Shown in pieces: positions 1-8,329 of a stretch of DNA of 64,000 nt. Source of the stretch: JAATFS01 sp037145635 (GTDB lineage Bacteria; Pseudomonadota; Gammaproteobacteria; Xanthomonadales; Xanthomonadaceae). Position 1 is the stretch's first letter. Each line of letters begins with the position of its first letter. The notes beneath the pieces were generated by a model. That model had not been told where the DNA came from. It ran no database searches and saw only the letters and a program-made list of their open reading frames with translations. The DNA is taken from assembly GCA_037145635.1 (NCBI GenBank), contig JBBCXB010000007.1, positions 62,001 through 126,000 of the forward strand, written 5' to 3'. A program made the translations under genes and the position numbers.

Positions 1-2761
1 CACCTTCTGACGCCAGTCCGTCGAGCACAGCCCCCACCGCTGCGACGTGGGCATCCCAATAATCCTTCGACAGCATCGCTCTGCCCAACGTAGCGCTGCT
101 TTCAAGTTTCCGGAGCACCTTCGGATCGCACCCGGAAGCCTTCACGATGGAGGCAAGCCCTTCGTGAAATCCGACCGACCCAAACTGGCTGTCGGAAATG
201 CATTTCAGGAGCTCGCCGACCTTGTCGGCCGGCCACTCAACTGATGCCCTGTATGCGATGCTCAACGCCAAGCGTTCGAGCAAGTGACTGTCTGCCCCCA
301 GCCCGAGCCTCAGTCCGCCGAGCAACGATCCTCTCATCGGCCTGACCTCGGCAAGGAAGCCGCGCAGCTCGGCCTGCGCTTCATCCAGACTGTAATCGTG
401 ACCGGCTTCCGCTGCGCATGTCCACGCCACTAGTCGAGTCCAGGGCCGCGATGCCCCCAGTCTGGCCACGGCACCGGGGGCTACCTCCTGCGGGAACCTC
501 GCTGCCACGCTAGCAAGCTTCAGGCCGAGCTTGTAGGCCATGATGCTTTTCATCGAGTCCACTTCCTGAAACGCGAGCGCGATGACGGTGGCCTTTGTCT
601 GATCCGATACCGCTGCGTTCGCGTCCGCGATCAGGTGAAGAGCGGTATCAAGGGCGTTACGGTCGTCGCGCGCTCTTCTATCGAGAAGTTCGAGGATGAT
701 CTCGTCCCCCAGCTTCTGGCAGGCAAACGCAAACACTTCGTTCCATGCGCTGTCCTCGAAACAGCCCGACAGCAGATCCCTCTTCTCTTCTGCCGTCGTT
801 GCCTGGCACAGGAACCTGGCCGCTGCGAACTCGGCAAACGTCTTGTGGATGAAGGTCAGCATGGTGGTCGCCCCGTAGCGCACCTGTTCGATCAGTCCTA
901 CGTCCTGCCAGTGCTGGAGACCTTCGCTTACCACCTTCTGCGCCTGCAGGAAACTGAGGCCGAGATCCAGGCGCAGGCGATCAGCGCATCTTCTCGATAT
1001 CGCGTCGACGGCGCCCAGTGGATCGGACATCAACTCCCATCCAAGAATGTTCACCAGCCGGGTCAGCTCCGGTCCGCTGGGCTGGCCGGCCGTGGATCGT
1101 GGATTGGCAGCCGTGTCGATGACCCCGAACAGGTTCTGGTAGAGCTGTACCTTGGAAGACCCCAACTCGCCACCACGTGCGAGCAACGAGGCCGCCATTC
1201 CGAGCAGTTGAGGGCTTCTGGAAACGACGTCGCGCGCCGCGCTGCGCCCGAGTTGCGCCTTCGACATCGCCTCTGCCTGTTCGGCGTTGCCGCCCATACT
1301 CGGCATCGCCGCACCCAGGAGCTTTGCCAGATTCATCGTTCCTGACGATGCGTCCTGCGTCAGGATTTCGTAGTGTCTCCAGTCCAATAGCAGCGCCGTG
1401 TCGTATCCGATGCGCCTGGTCGTGACGATCACCCTGGATCGCGGATATCCGGCTGCGAATCGCTTGATGCCATCCGCGACAAGTTCCTGTCTGGCACCGC
1501 ACTCATCCAGCCCGTCGCACAACAGCACCCAGTCCTGGAATCCACCGCGTGCCACCTCTTCCACGGATAGCCCCGAGCCATCCAGCGCGAAATGCATAAC
1601 GCTTTCCTGGAAGTTGTGACCTGCCACCATGCGAGCAGCTACGGCACTCAGCCGCACCTTGAGAACCGGATAGCCATCTCGTGCATAGAGGTTGGCAAGT
1701 TTCGTCATCAGCGTGCTCTTGCCCATCCCGGGGCCAGCCACGATCACCGCACGCATGTAGAACCTGCCTATCCATTCCGCATCAATCGTCTTGCTGGTCC
1801 GGCCGTAGCTTCGATCCTGCTGCGCGCTGGCGTGGTACTTGGCCATCGCGCTCGCCGCATCATCCCCCCGCTCCTCTCCCGGATCGATCACCATTGCCCT
1901 GAGGGGCAACCACACGTCCGCGATAGACAGCGCGGACTTTACACCCAAGATGGAGAAGCTTTGGTTTGCATCGAATACCCATTGCGATAACCGCAGGACC
2001 GTGCTGCCCGGTAGCAGCGGACTCGCTATGGCTATCCGACTCGATACGAGCAGTTGCATGATGCTGGATGCCTCCCAGCGACCGCGCCTGGCGATGCTCC
2101 GGTGGGCTTCCTGATACAGCCTCACCCAGGCATCTTCGCTATCCCTCAGGCTTGTGCACAGCTTCGACAGCTTGTTCTTGGCTTCCTTGATGGAGGCAGC
2201 ATCCGCTTCCGATCCGTGAACCACTTGGATCCGCAACTTCTGGCAAACCCGGTTTGCCAGCAATCCGGCTTCCTTCAGCTTCCTGCACAGTTCCTGACCA
2301 ATCTCGCTGAGCCCATCGCTGCGACCCTCGCCCAGCCGAATGATGTCCTGCGAGAGGTCACAGGTGATGGTCCTGCTGCTGTCCGGAGAAACGACCAGAA
2401 CGCCGTAGTTGATCTCTCCGGCTTCGATTCCGGTCGCCAAGGAGACAAGGGAACTCCAAAGGTTGGCACCTTTTCTCAGGCCCTTCTTAGCCTGGACTTC
2501 TATGGTCTGGTTGTCGTTCAACTCGATCCGGATGTCGTCTCCCGGACCGGTCGTCTCGGACCAAACGGCAACCGGCACGTCGTCGGCAATGCCCTCCAGC
2601 CAGACCAGTGGTGTTCCTACCAGCAGATTCACGCCGGCGATCGAAGTGACCACTGCCTGGAAGTTCATCCCAGATCCGGTCGCGGCGCCTCCCGCCACCC
2701 GCCCTGCCCGCTTCTTCTTGCCGGAGGCATTGGCGCCTGCCTTGGTCTGCTTCGCTACCAT
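1..2761 (-). CDS. Nuclease-NACHT STAND NTPase, 3' end outside window (anti-phage type)
   Basis: The frame is open from the ATG at 2761 to the left edge, so at least 920 residues are encoded and the C terminus is missing. A strong Shine-Dalgarno (GGGAGGAAGG) precedes the start. After a Lys/Arg-rich leader, residues 32-110 look like a PD-(D/E)xK-type nuclease: acidic D75/D76, then EVQAK at 88-92, the D...QxK pattern of Cap4/DUF4297-like DNases. A NACHT module follows, with Walker A GPGMGKST at 343-350, Walker B DGLDE at 416-420, a VIVTTRR sensor strand and an IHKTF-AEFAAARF winged-helix end near 639. The rest is helical, repeat-like sensor sequence. NACHT proteins with such nucleases act in abortive anti-phage defence; that role is inferred here. 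It is divergent from the Xre/RES pair. The nuclease subtype is uncertain; the NACHT call is firm. Confidence 0.8.
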   Translation of the reverse strand, partial: MVAKQTKAGANASGKKKRAGRVAGGAATGSGMNFQAVVTSIAGVNLLVGTPLVWLEGIADDVPVAVWSETTGPGDDIRIELNDNQTIEVQAKKGLRKGANLWSSLVSLATGIEAGEINYGVLVVSPDSSRTITCDLSQDIIRLGEGRSDGLSEIGQELCRKLKEAGLLANRVCQKLRIQVVHGSEADAASIKEAKNKLSKLCTSLRDSEDAWVRLYQEAHRSIARRGRWEASSIMQLLVSSRIAIASPLLPGSTVLRLSQWVFDANQSFSILGVKSALSIADVWLPLRAMVIDPGEERGDDAASAMAKYHASAQQDRSYGRTSKTIDAEWIGRFYMRAVIVAGPGMGKSTLMTKLANLYARDGYPVLKVRLSAVAARMVAGHNFQESVMHFALDGSGLSVEEVARGGFQDWVLLCDGLDECGARQELVADGIKRFAAGYPRSRVIVTTRRIGYDTALLLDWRHYEILTQDASSGTMNLAKLLGAAMPSMGGNAEQAEAMSKAQLGRSAARDVVSRSPQLLGMAASLLARGGELGSSKVQLYQNLFGVIDTAANPRSTAGQPSGPELTRLVNILGWELMSDPLGAVDAISRRCADRLRLDLGLSFLQAQKVVSEGLQHWQDVGLIEQVRYGATTMLTFIHKTFAEFAAARFLCQATTAEEKRDLLSGCFEDSAWNEVFAFACQKLGDEIILELLDRRARDDRNALDTALHLIADANAAVSDQTKATVIALAFQEVDSMKSIMAYKLGLKLASVAARFPQEVAPGAVARLGASRPWTRLVAWTCAAEAGHDYSLDEAQAELRGFLAEVRPMRGSLLGGLRLGLGADSHLLERLALSIAYRASVEWPADKVGELLKCISDSQFGSVGFHEGLASIVKASGCDPKVLRKLESSATLGRAMLSKDYWDAHVAAVGAVLDGLASEG

Positions 2762-2798
2762 CCCTTCCTCCCGTCTCGCCGGCGATCAATACATCATC

Positions 2799-2827
2799 TT
2801 GAAACCGACATTAAACCGACATAGACT
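2799..2827 (+). promoter_or_regulatory. Promoter with tandem operator repeats for the Xre/RES toxin-antitoxin pair
   Basis: A near-consensus sigma-70 promoter is visible: TTGAAA at 2799-2804, a 17-bp spacer, and TAGACT at 2822-2827, 28 bp before the antitoxin start. AAACCGACAT occurs twice in tandem (2802-2811 and 2813-2822) with an 11-bp period, so both copies lie on one DNA face and fill the spacer. This is the expected geometry for autorepression by the Xre-type antitoxin. The same 93-bp gap also holds the leader of the divergent nuclease-NACHT gene. Confidence 0.6.
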
Positions 2828-2854
2828 AGGCGCATCCGTTCAGGAGTCCTCCCA

Positions 2855-3229
2855 ATGGCCGCCCAACTCGACTTCCAGACCTTTACCGAGGGACTGCGCA
2901 CTCCGGGCATGCCGCTGATCGCCCCGGATCGCTTCGCCGACGCCCTGCACCTGCGCCAACAGGAACTGGCCCAGCTCGCTCGCGTCCACCGCACCACCGT
3001 AGCGGATGCCCCGGCCAACGCCAGGCTGCAGCAGTACATGCGCGATGCGCTGCGGGTACTGTCGGCTGCCACCGAAGTCAGCGGTGAGCGCATGCGCGCG
3101 ATTTACTGGTACCGCAATACTCCGATCCCCGAGTTCGAGCATCGCACCGGCGAACAACTGGTGTCCACCGGCAAAGCCGACGCCGTGATCGCCTATTTGC
3201 AGTCCGTCGGCGGCGGTTCGACTGGATGA
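2855..3229 (+). CDS. Xre/MbcA/ParS-type antitoxin of a RES toxin-antitoxin pair
   Basis: 124 residues with an AGGAG ribosome binding site 8 nt before the ATG. An N-terminal helix-turn-helix region (about residues 25-55, DALHLRQQELAQLARVHRTT) is followed by a C-terminal antitoxin_Xre_C/MbcA-ParS-Xre segment ending in a region rich in TPIPEF, the usual layout of RES antitoxins. The product should bind and neutralise the RES toxin and repress its own promoter. The stop codon overlaps the toxin start (ATGA), so the two are translationally coupled, with antitoxin first. Family assignment rests on domain layout plus the neighbour. Confidence 0.85.
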   Translation: MAAQLDFQTFTEGLRTPGMPLIAPDRFADALHLRQQELAQLARVHRTTVADAPANARLQQYMRDALRVLSAATEVSGERMRAIYWYRNTPIPEFEHRTGEQLVSTGKADAVIAYLQSVGGGSTG

Positions 3230-3747
3230 TCCTGACCGACCTCGGCCCCGAGGCGGTCTTCTACCGTGCCTTCCCGCCGCGGTGGGCGCACACGCCCGAA
3301 AGCGGCGCAGGCGCCGCGATCCGTGGCGGCCGTTTCAATCGTCCCGGCGTGGAAGCACGTTACCTAGCCGCCAGTACAGGCACCGCCCTTCTCGAATACC
3401 AGGCCGAGTCGCCCTTGCTGCCGCCAGCGACAATCGCTGCCTTCCATGTCACCGCGAACAACGTGGTCGATTTCACCGGCGGTTATGACGCCGTGCGTTG
3501 GAGCGAAATTTGGAGCGAGACGTATAGCAACTGGAAGGGCATGGCTTTCCTCGACGAAATCGAACCTCCGAGTTGGGTCATTGGCGATCTGGTGCGCGAG
3601 GCCGGCCATCCCGGCATTCTTTACCGATCCGCGCGCGATGCCGACGGGACCTGCCTTGTGCTGTTCCCAGAACTGGCGGAACAGACGGGATTTGTTGCCC
3701 GCGTGCATGATCCGAATCATGATTTGGCGGGCGATTCATCCCGCTAA
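3226..3747 (+). CDS. RES-domain toxin (NAD+-depleting)
   Basis: 173 residues, start overlapping the antitoxin stop by 4 nt. It shows the features that name the RES family: an N-terminal FYRAF arginine, GGRFN after a glycine-rich turn, an ARYLA tyrosine, an ALLEY glutamate and a GILYRSARD segment carrying the conserved serine. Characterised RES toxins (for example MbcT) degrade NAD+ by a fold related to ADP-ribosyltransferases. That activity is known for the family and inferred here. All the hallmark residues are present, so the toxin looks intact. It sits between two NACHT-type defence genes. Confidence 0.87.
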   Translation: MILTDLGPEAVFYRAFPPRWAHTPESGAGAAIRGGRFNRPGVEARYLAASTGTALLEYQAESPLLPPATIAAFHVTANNVVDFTGGYDAVRWSEIWSETYSNWKGMAFLDEIEPPSWVIGDLVREAGHPGILYRSARDADGTCLVLFPELAEQTGFVARVHDPNHDLAGDSSR

Positions 3748-3816
3748 ACCGCTTTCGGATTCCGCCAAAGTGCTTTTCTCGAATCGGCGGGACCATTTCC
3801 ATCAGGGAACAAACGC

Positions 3817-4098
3817 ATGTCCAACGCAACTATCTGGTTCTGGATCGGCATTGGATGCATTGTTGCCGCGGCCATTCTCCTTGCAGCAGCAAGAATGCGG
3901 CCAAGATCGAACGATTCACGCCATGTTTCCGCATCGCACGGAGGCGTCGCTATTGGCGGCGACAACAAGGGGAATATCACTACCAACACCACTGATCTGA
4001 AGTCACCGCGGAGTTTTTGGCAAGTTGCCGGCGTGGTCGTCGGCATCGTCGGACTCGTCATTGCTGCATTGGCCTGGTTGTTCCCCAAGGTTTCGTGA
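3817..4098 (+). CDS. Small two-helix membrane protein sharing a motif with the adjacent NACHT protein
   Basis: 93 residues with no family I recognise. Two hydrophobic helices (about residues 5-25 and 67-89) flank a polar 40-residue loop. The loop contains SHGGVAIGGDNKGNI at 40-54, nearly repeated at residues 23-37 of the next protein. An AGGGA-like ribosome binding site precedes the ATG. The stop overlaps the next start (TGATG), so the two are cotranslated. A small membrane protein coupled to a NACHT NTPase by a shared motif suggests a pore-forming or membrane-damaging effector released by the NTPase. That is inference; a membrane anchor or regulator for the NTPase is the main alternative. 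Confidence 0.7.
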   Translation: MSNATIWFWIGIGCIVAAAILLAAARMRPRSNDSRHVSASHGGVAIGGDNKGNITTNTTDLKSPRSFWQVAGVVVGIVGLVIAALAWLFPKVS

Positions 4099-4208
4099 TG
4101 CTCTCAGGGATGTTCTCGTGGATCCGACGCCTGTTGGGGCGATCTACGATTGAAGCGCGCGCATCGCATGGAGGTGTCGCCATCACAGGCGACAACTTGG
4201 GGACGATC
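3931..4208 (+). repeat. Duplicated coding motif at 3931-3978 and 4161-4208
   Basis: Two 48-nt segments in neighbouring genes encode nearly the same peptide, ASHGGVAI-x-GDN-x-G-x-I. By eye they match at 37 of 48 bases. Four differences are silent third-position changes and the other seven fall in three codons. The pattern looks like an old duplication or shared ancestry kept by selection on the peptide. Both copies are in frame in their own genes. Confidence 0.75.
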
Positions 4209-7200
4209 TACACGGGCTCGATTGTCACGATCCGCGCAGAAGAACCCTCGGACGGCCTCCTCTGGGAGCAATGCGTCGCAGCGGCCACCAATGTCGTGAG
4301 ACATGCGTCATCGAGACAGTTGTTCAACGATACGATCGTGGCAATCAATCTCGTAGAGGTGGAAACCAAGGCCGGTGCGATGGATCGGCCTGAACATGTG
4401 GAATCCTCCAGAATTCCATTGAGTGAGGATCGCGTCATCGAGCTGATTGCCGCCGGTCGCAGCATCGTCCTCTCCGGCGAGGGCGGTATTGGCAAGACGA
4501 CCGCAGCGCTCCAATTTGCAAAATCCCTGCTCGACGAACAACCGTGCCGCAGACTACCCATCTTCGTGGATGCGCCTGCCTGGTCGAGTACTGGATCAGG
4601 ACCGCTTGAATTCGTTGCAGCGCTCACGGACTATGCCGCCTCCCAGATCACCCCCGCGAGACTTGCCCGGTACGCGAAGGAAGGCGGGCTGACGCTCTTT
4701 ATCGATGGCTGGAACGAGATCGCGGCCGACGCGCTGGAGCCCGCTTTGCAACGGATGCGCGCATTCGTCGTTGCAACCCCGGATGTCAACATCGTCCTGA
4801 CAACAAGAAATGCGAGCCATCGGCCTGAAACCGCGGCTCCTGTTCTAGTAAGCGTTGCCGGCGTCGACTGGCGACGACAACAGGAGTATATCCGCGCGCG
4901 TTTGCCGACCGGGGAAGCGGACGCACTCGTGGCCCACCTATCGGTGCGACATCACCTCAGGCATGCGGCCCGCAATCCCCTGATACTCCAAGGTGTTGTC
5001 GACCTGAGAGCACAAGATCAGGCGATGACCAACAGCTTCATGATCTATCACGCAATCGTGAGGACATATGAAAGTGAGAGTTCGCGAAGTGCGGCATTGT
5101 CCGCGGCACCACTGTACGGACTCTATCGCTCGTACCTCGAAGCCCTGGCTTGGAGATTGAACGCTACAGGCGGCACCACACTACCACTCGCGGACGCGAG
5201 ATCGGTGTTGGCCGACGAAACTGAGGCGCTGCAGTCGAGGCGCCAGATCACTGGCGCCGTCGAGCCGGCACGTCTTCTGCAGGAATTGTGCGATCACCAT
5301 CTGTTGTTCCAAGAGCATGGTCTGGTCAGGTTCGCACACCAACGCTTCCAAGAGTACTTCGCCGCGGGCAGATACCTGTCCATGCTCGACAACCAGCGGA
5401 GCGACGCAATCGATAGCGCCCTTCTCGATCCAATTGACCAGCCCGCGTGGGAGGACACTCTGCTACTCGCAGCTGAGAAGCTGTTTGGCGACCCGCCACC
5501 CTCTGCGGCAAGGCTAGCATTGATGCGAGCGGCCATTGCCGTCGATCTGCACTTTGCCTGTGTTCTGGCTGCAGCGTCTGGATTCGACAGGCGCGATGGC
5601 GCTTCGACATTCGACGAACTGGTCGCGGCCGCGGGCAGAGTTGCCGACGCGACAGACCCGACTATCGGCGAGTACGGCCTGGCCTGCATGATCGACAGCG
5701 CCCTTCCGGCTTTCTCGGATCGGCTATGGCGCCATCTCGAGCACCAGGATCAACAACAACGGCTGCACTTCCATCGCCTCGGTTCGAACTCCATATCCAT
5801 CCGGCAACTGGGATCCGATGCCGCGGGCAGACTCCGGGAATGGGACGTGGAGCGACACGCCGAGTTCATCCATGAGATAGCGGGCAACCCCGCCAACTGG
5901 GAATATCTGGTGGACTGCGCCTTCAACGCAACCCAGGACGAAGTGCGCGTAGCCGCGATCTCGGCGATTCGCTGGGAGTATCCGGCTTCCGATGTCGCAT
6001 TAGAGGCGTGGGTGCGGGCGCCCGATTCGGTCAAGTTGGGTGGCGACCTGGTCGGAACACTGGAAGAGGATCTGGTCGACGCCGAGGCGGATGTTCATGC
6101 GGAGCTGCGCAGGCTGCACGCCACGATGCCCGAGGACCAGCGTCACCGCCTGGCGCTGCGATTCCAGCCGATCCTGCCCCGACCTCCAGCAGAGTACTTG
6201 CTGGAATTCGTACAAGGAGACAACAATCGGTACGCGAGTAAATCGGTGCTAGCGATGCTTGCCGAAAGCGATCCGGAAAAAATGGACTCCCTCGCGATCG
6301 AGCTAACGTTCTCCAACCCATATCCACCGGACTGGGCGATCGAGAGGATTCGAGGGCTCGCCCCAGACATCCGCGCCGGCCTGTTCGACCGCGCACTGCG
6401 AGATTCTCCGGATGAATCTCGTGCCAGCTATGGACGAGGTGTCGTCGCCGAGTGCGCCAACCTCGACCAAGTGAGCGTGGTGCTGCGAGAGTACCTCGCC
6501 TTGCATATGGAGTTCCTTGACAGACGCAGGGATTTCCAGAGTCAGGATCGGTATTTCGCACTTCGTTCGCTCCTGGTCCAGATGGACGGCGACAGATTGA
6601 TCGCCGCCGCCATCCAAGAAGCAGGAAAGAACGACCTGCCCATACGGCAGGAGATTGCGGGATTGATCCAGAGCCGGGCAGACGAAACATACGGCGGTCG
6701 GACGCGTGCGCTCTGGGTACCCGGCATCGAGCAGACTGACGCATTGATCCAGGCGCTTACGGACAATGTCCAGCCCGGGGAACTGATGTGCACGCTGGCA
6801 GACATCGCCAGCCGTGTCAGCCCGGATCACTACCAGGATCTGATTGCGCGCGCTTGTCGATGGGAACTGGATCGGTGGTCATCCTATCGAATCGCCATCG
6901 CCCAATGGGCCGACGCCGGTGGAACGCGGGAACGACCCATGAATCCGCACAACGACATCGTTCTGTCTCGAGCGCTGGTCAGATGGGGAAGCAACGCCCT
7001 TCCCACCCTCAAGGGGTTGGTGGGTCATGAGCAAGCCGAGCAGTTCGTATTCTCGGCCATGGCGGCCATACTTCAGAAGCCATGGCGATCGAAGCTTCCC
7101 GAGTCGCCAATCGGCCAGTTCAACAACGCACGCATGACCAGACTCCACCGGGAATCCGGTCGGATCATGTTGCAGCCATCGCACGACCTGCAGACCGAAA

Positions 7201-8315
7201 CAGACGCAATCGCCTCGCAGCTTGTCGATCAACTGCGCCTTGCCCTGCACAAGCTCGAAGATCTCTCAATCCAAGATCGCGACCGGCAACGCATCGGATC
7301 ACGGGCCACTGCGCTGACGCTGGCACTGGCCCGAATACCAAGCCCAGTAGGTGTCCCCGTGGTGCTGACCGCCATTGTGGGTCCCGCAGCAAGCGACAGG
7401 ACCGTAGTAGAAGCGGCAAGCTCGCTTCTGGATCAAGGGCTTCGCATCGAACACCCTGAGCTAATTGCGAGACTATGTGCCCTGTGGGATGGCATGGCCG
7501 CACAAGGATGGCTCGATCAGTCTCGCGCATACGAGTTCAGGAACCTCTGCCATATAGTCCTTCGCTTCCCGCATGAGTTGCTCCCGAATCCGGCATCACA
7601 CTATCTGAAACGATGGATGGCTACGGACGGCGGCTATGATGTCGCAAGTCGCTTGGCCGCCGATGGCTCGCCCGCGGCCTTCTCCCTGCTTCGCCAAATG
7701 CTCGAGAGGTCGGATGGCGATTTGCATCGCCATGAACACATCGGGCATAGCGTCGTCTCGGCGCTTTCTTCAGAAACCTGGAGCCAGTTTGCCGAGATGG
7801 TTGCCGACGGCACCTTTTTCGGCCCCCGGTCAGGCTGGTACTACCTGGACAATGTCGCCGCATCCGTCCACGCGAAGCTTGGCCAACTCCCGGAAGCCAT
7901 CGCGGCCATTCTTGATGCCTGTGCTCGCAATGGCAGCCGCGCCGGCGTCAGCTTGGGTTGCCTGCTTCTGGAGGAACACCAAGCGAGCGACCAGGCGGCT
8001 TTCGAGTTCACGACGAGCGTGCTTATCACCAGCAATCCGACGCTCGATGCGGAAGCAATTCTAGAATTCAGGCGGCTGTTCCTCCGCAAGCAAATGCTTG
8101 ACGGCAATTCGCATCGCATCCTGCCCCTTGCATCGAATCAGCTGCGCAAGCTGGTTTTCTCCACCGCCGCGTCCAACAGTCGCTTTTCGGATGCAGCCAG
8201 GAAGCTGCTCTGCGAAGTGGAGGCAGAAAGGCGCGGAAGCGGCCGTCCGACCGACGAGCCCCGGCACCCCGACCTGGGTTCTGCAGTTCCCTTGGCCGAC
8301 GTATTAACTGCGTAG
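4098..8315 (+). CDS. Large NACHT/STAND NTPase with N-terminal shared motif and long helical-repeat C terminus
   Basis: 1405 residues from the ATG at 4098, chosen because it overlaps the upstream stop and has AAGG 7 nt before it. Residues 23-37 carry SHGGVAITGDNLGTI, shared with the upstream membrane protein. Then come Walker A GEGGIGKTT at 127-135, Walker B LFIDGWNE at 200-207, a sensor strand IVLTTRN at 232-238 and the NACHT winged-helix end RFAHQRFQEYFAAGR at 411-425. The remaining ~980 residues are alpha-helical and look like degenerate HEAT/ARM repeats, a plausible ligand sensor. There is no N-terminal enzyme, so the effector should be a separate protein. Bacterial NLR-like NACHT proteins commonly act in phage defence; this role is inferred. 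Confidence 0.88.
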   Translation: MLSGMFSWIRRLLGRSTIEARASHGGVAITGDNLGTIYTGSIVTIRAEEPSDGLLWEQCVAAATNVVRHASSRQLFNDTIVAINLVEVETKAGAMDRPEHVESSRIPLSEDRVIELIAAGRSIVLSGEGGIGKTTAALQFAKSLLDEQPCRRLPIFVDAPAWSSTGSGPLEFVAALTDYAASQITPARLARYAKEGGLTLFIDGWNEIAADALEPALQRMRAFVVATPDVNIVLTTRNASHRPETAAPVLVSVAGVDWRRQQEYIRARLPTGEADALVAHLSVRHHLRHAARNPLILQGVVDLRAQDQAMTNSFMIYHAIVRTYESESSRSAALSAAPLYGLYRSYLEALAWRLNATGGTTLPLADARSVLADETEALQSRRQITGAVEPARLLQELCDHHLLFQEHGLVRFAHQRFQEYFAAGRYLSMLDNQRSDAIDSALLDPIDQPAWEDTLLLAAEKLFGDPPPSAARLALMRAAIAVDLHFACVLAAASGFDRRDGASTFDELVAAAGRVADATDPTIGEYGLACMIDSALPAFSDRLWRHLEHQDQQQRLHFHRLGSNSISIRQLGSDAAGRLREWDVERHAEFIHEIAGNPANWEYLVDCAFNATQDEVRVAAISAIRWEYPASDVALEAWVRAPDSVKLGGDLVGTLEEDLVDAEADVHAELRRLHATMPEDQRHRLALRFQPILPRPPAEYLLEFVQGDNNRYASKSVLAMLAESDPEKMDSLAIELTFSNPYPPDWAIERIRGLAPDIRAGLFDRALRDSPDESRASYGRGVVAECANLDQVSVVLREYLALHMEFLDRRRDFQSQDRYFALRSLLVQMDGDRLIAAAIQEAGKNDLPIRQEIAGLIQSRADETYGGRTRALWVPGIEQTDALIQALTDNVQPGELMCTLADIASRVSPDHYQDLIARACRWELDRWSSYRIAIAQWADAGGTRERPMNPHNDIVLSRALVRWGSNALPTLKGLVGHEQAEQFVFSAMAAILQKPWRSKLPESPIGQFNNARMTRLHRESGRIMLQPSHDLQTETDAIASQLVDQLRLALHKLEDLSIQDRDRQRIGSRATALTLALARIPSPVGVPVVLTAIVGPAASDRTVVEAASSLLDQGLRIEHPELIARLCALWDGMAAQGWLDQSRAYEFRNLCHIVLRFPHELLPNPASHYLKRWMATDGGYDVASRLAADGSPAAFSLLRQMLERSDGDLHRHEHIGHSVVSALSSETWSQFAEMVADGTFFGPRSGWYYLDNVAASVHAKLGQLPEAIAAILDACARNGSRAGVSLGCLLLEEHQASDQAAFEFTTSVLITSNPTLDAEAILEFRRLFLRKQMLDGNSHRILPLASNQLRKLVFSTAASNSRFSDAARKLLCEVEAERRGSGRPTDEPRHPDLGSAVPLADVLTA

Positions 8316-8329
8316 CGGGAAAGCCACCG

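Noticed and set aside
635..1345. Plus-strand frame of 236 codons inside the nuclease-NACHT gene
   Set aside because: It is the complement of a gene with clear Walker motifs on the other strand; the protein has no recognisable features.
4017..4097. TTG-initiated extension of the large NACHT protein by 27 residues
   Set aside because: It overlaps the small membrane-protein gene in another frame, is Arg/His/Cys-rich and has no ribosome binding site. The ATG at 4098 overlaps the upstream stop and has AAGG in place.
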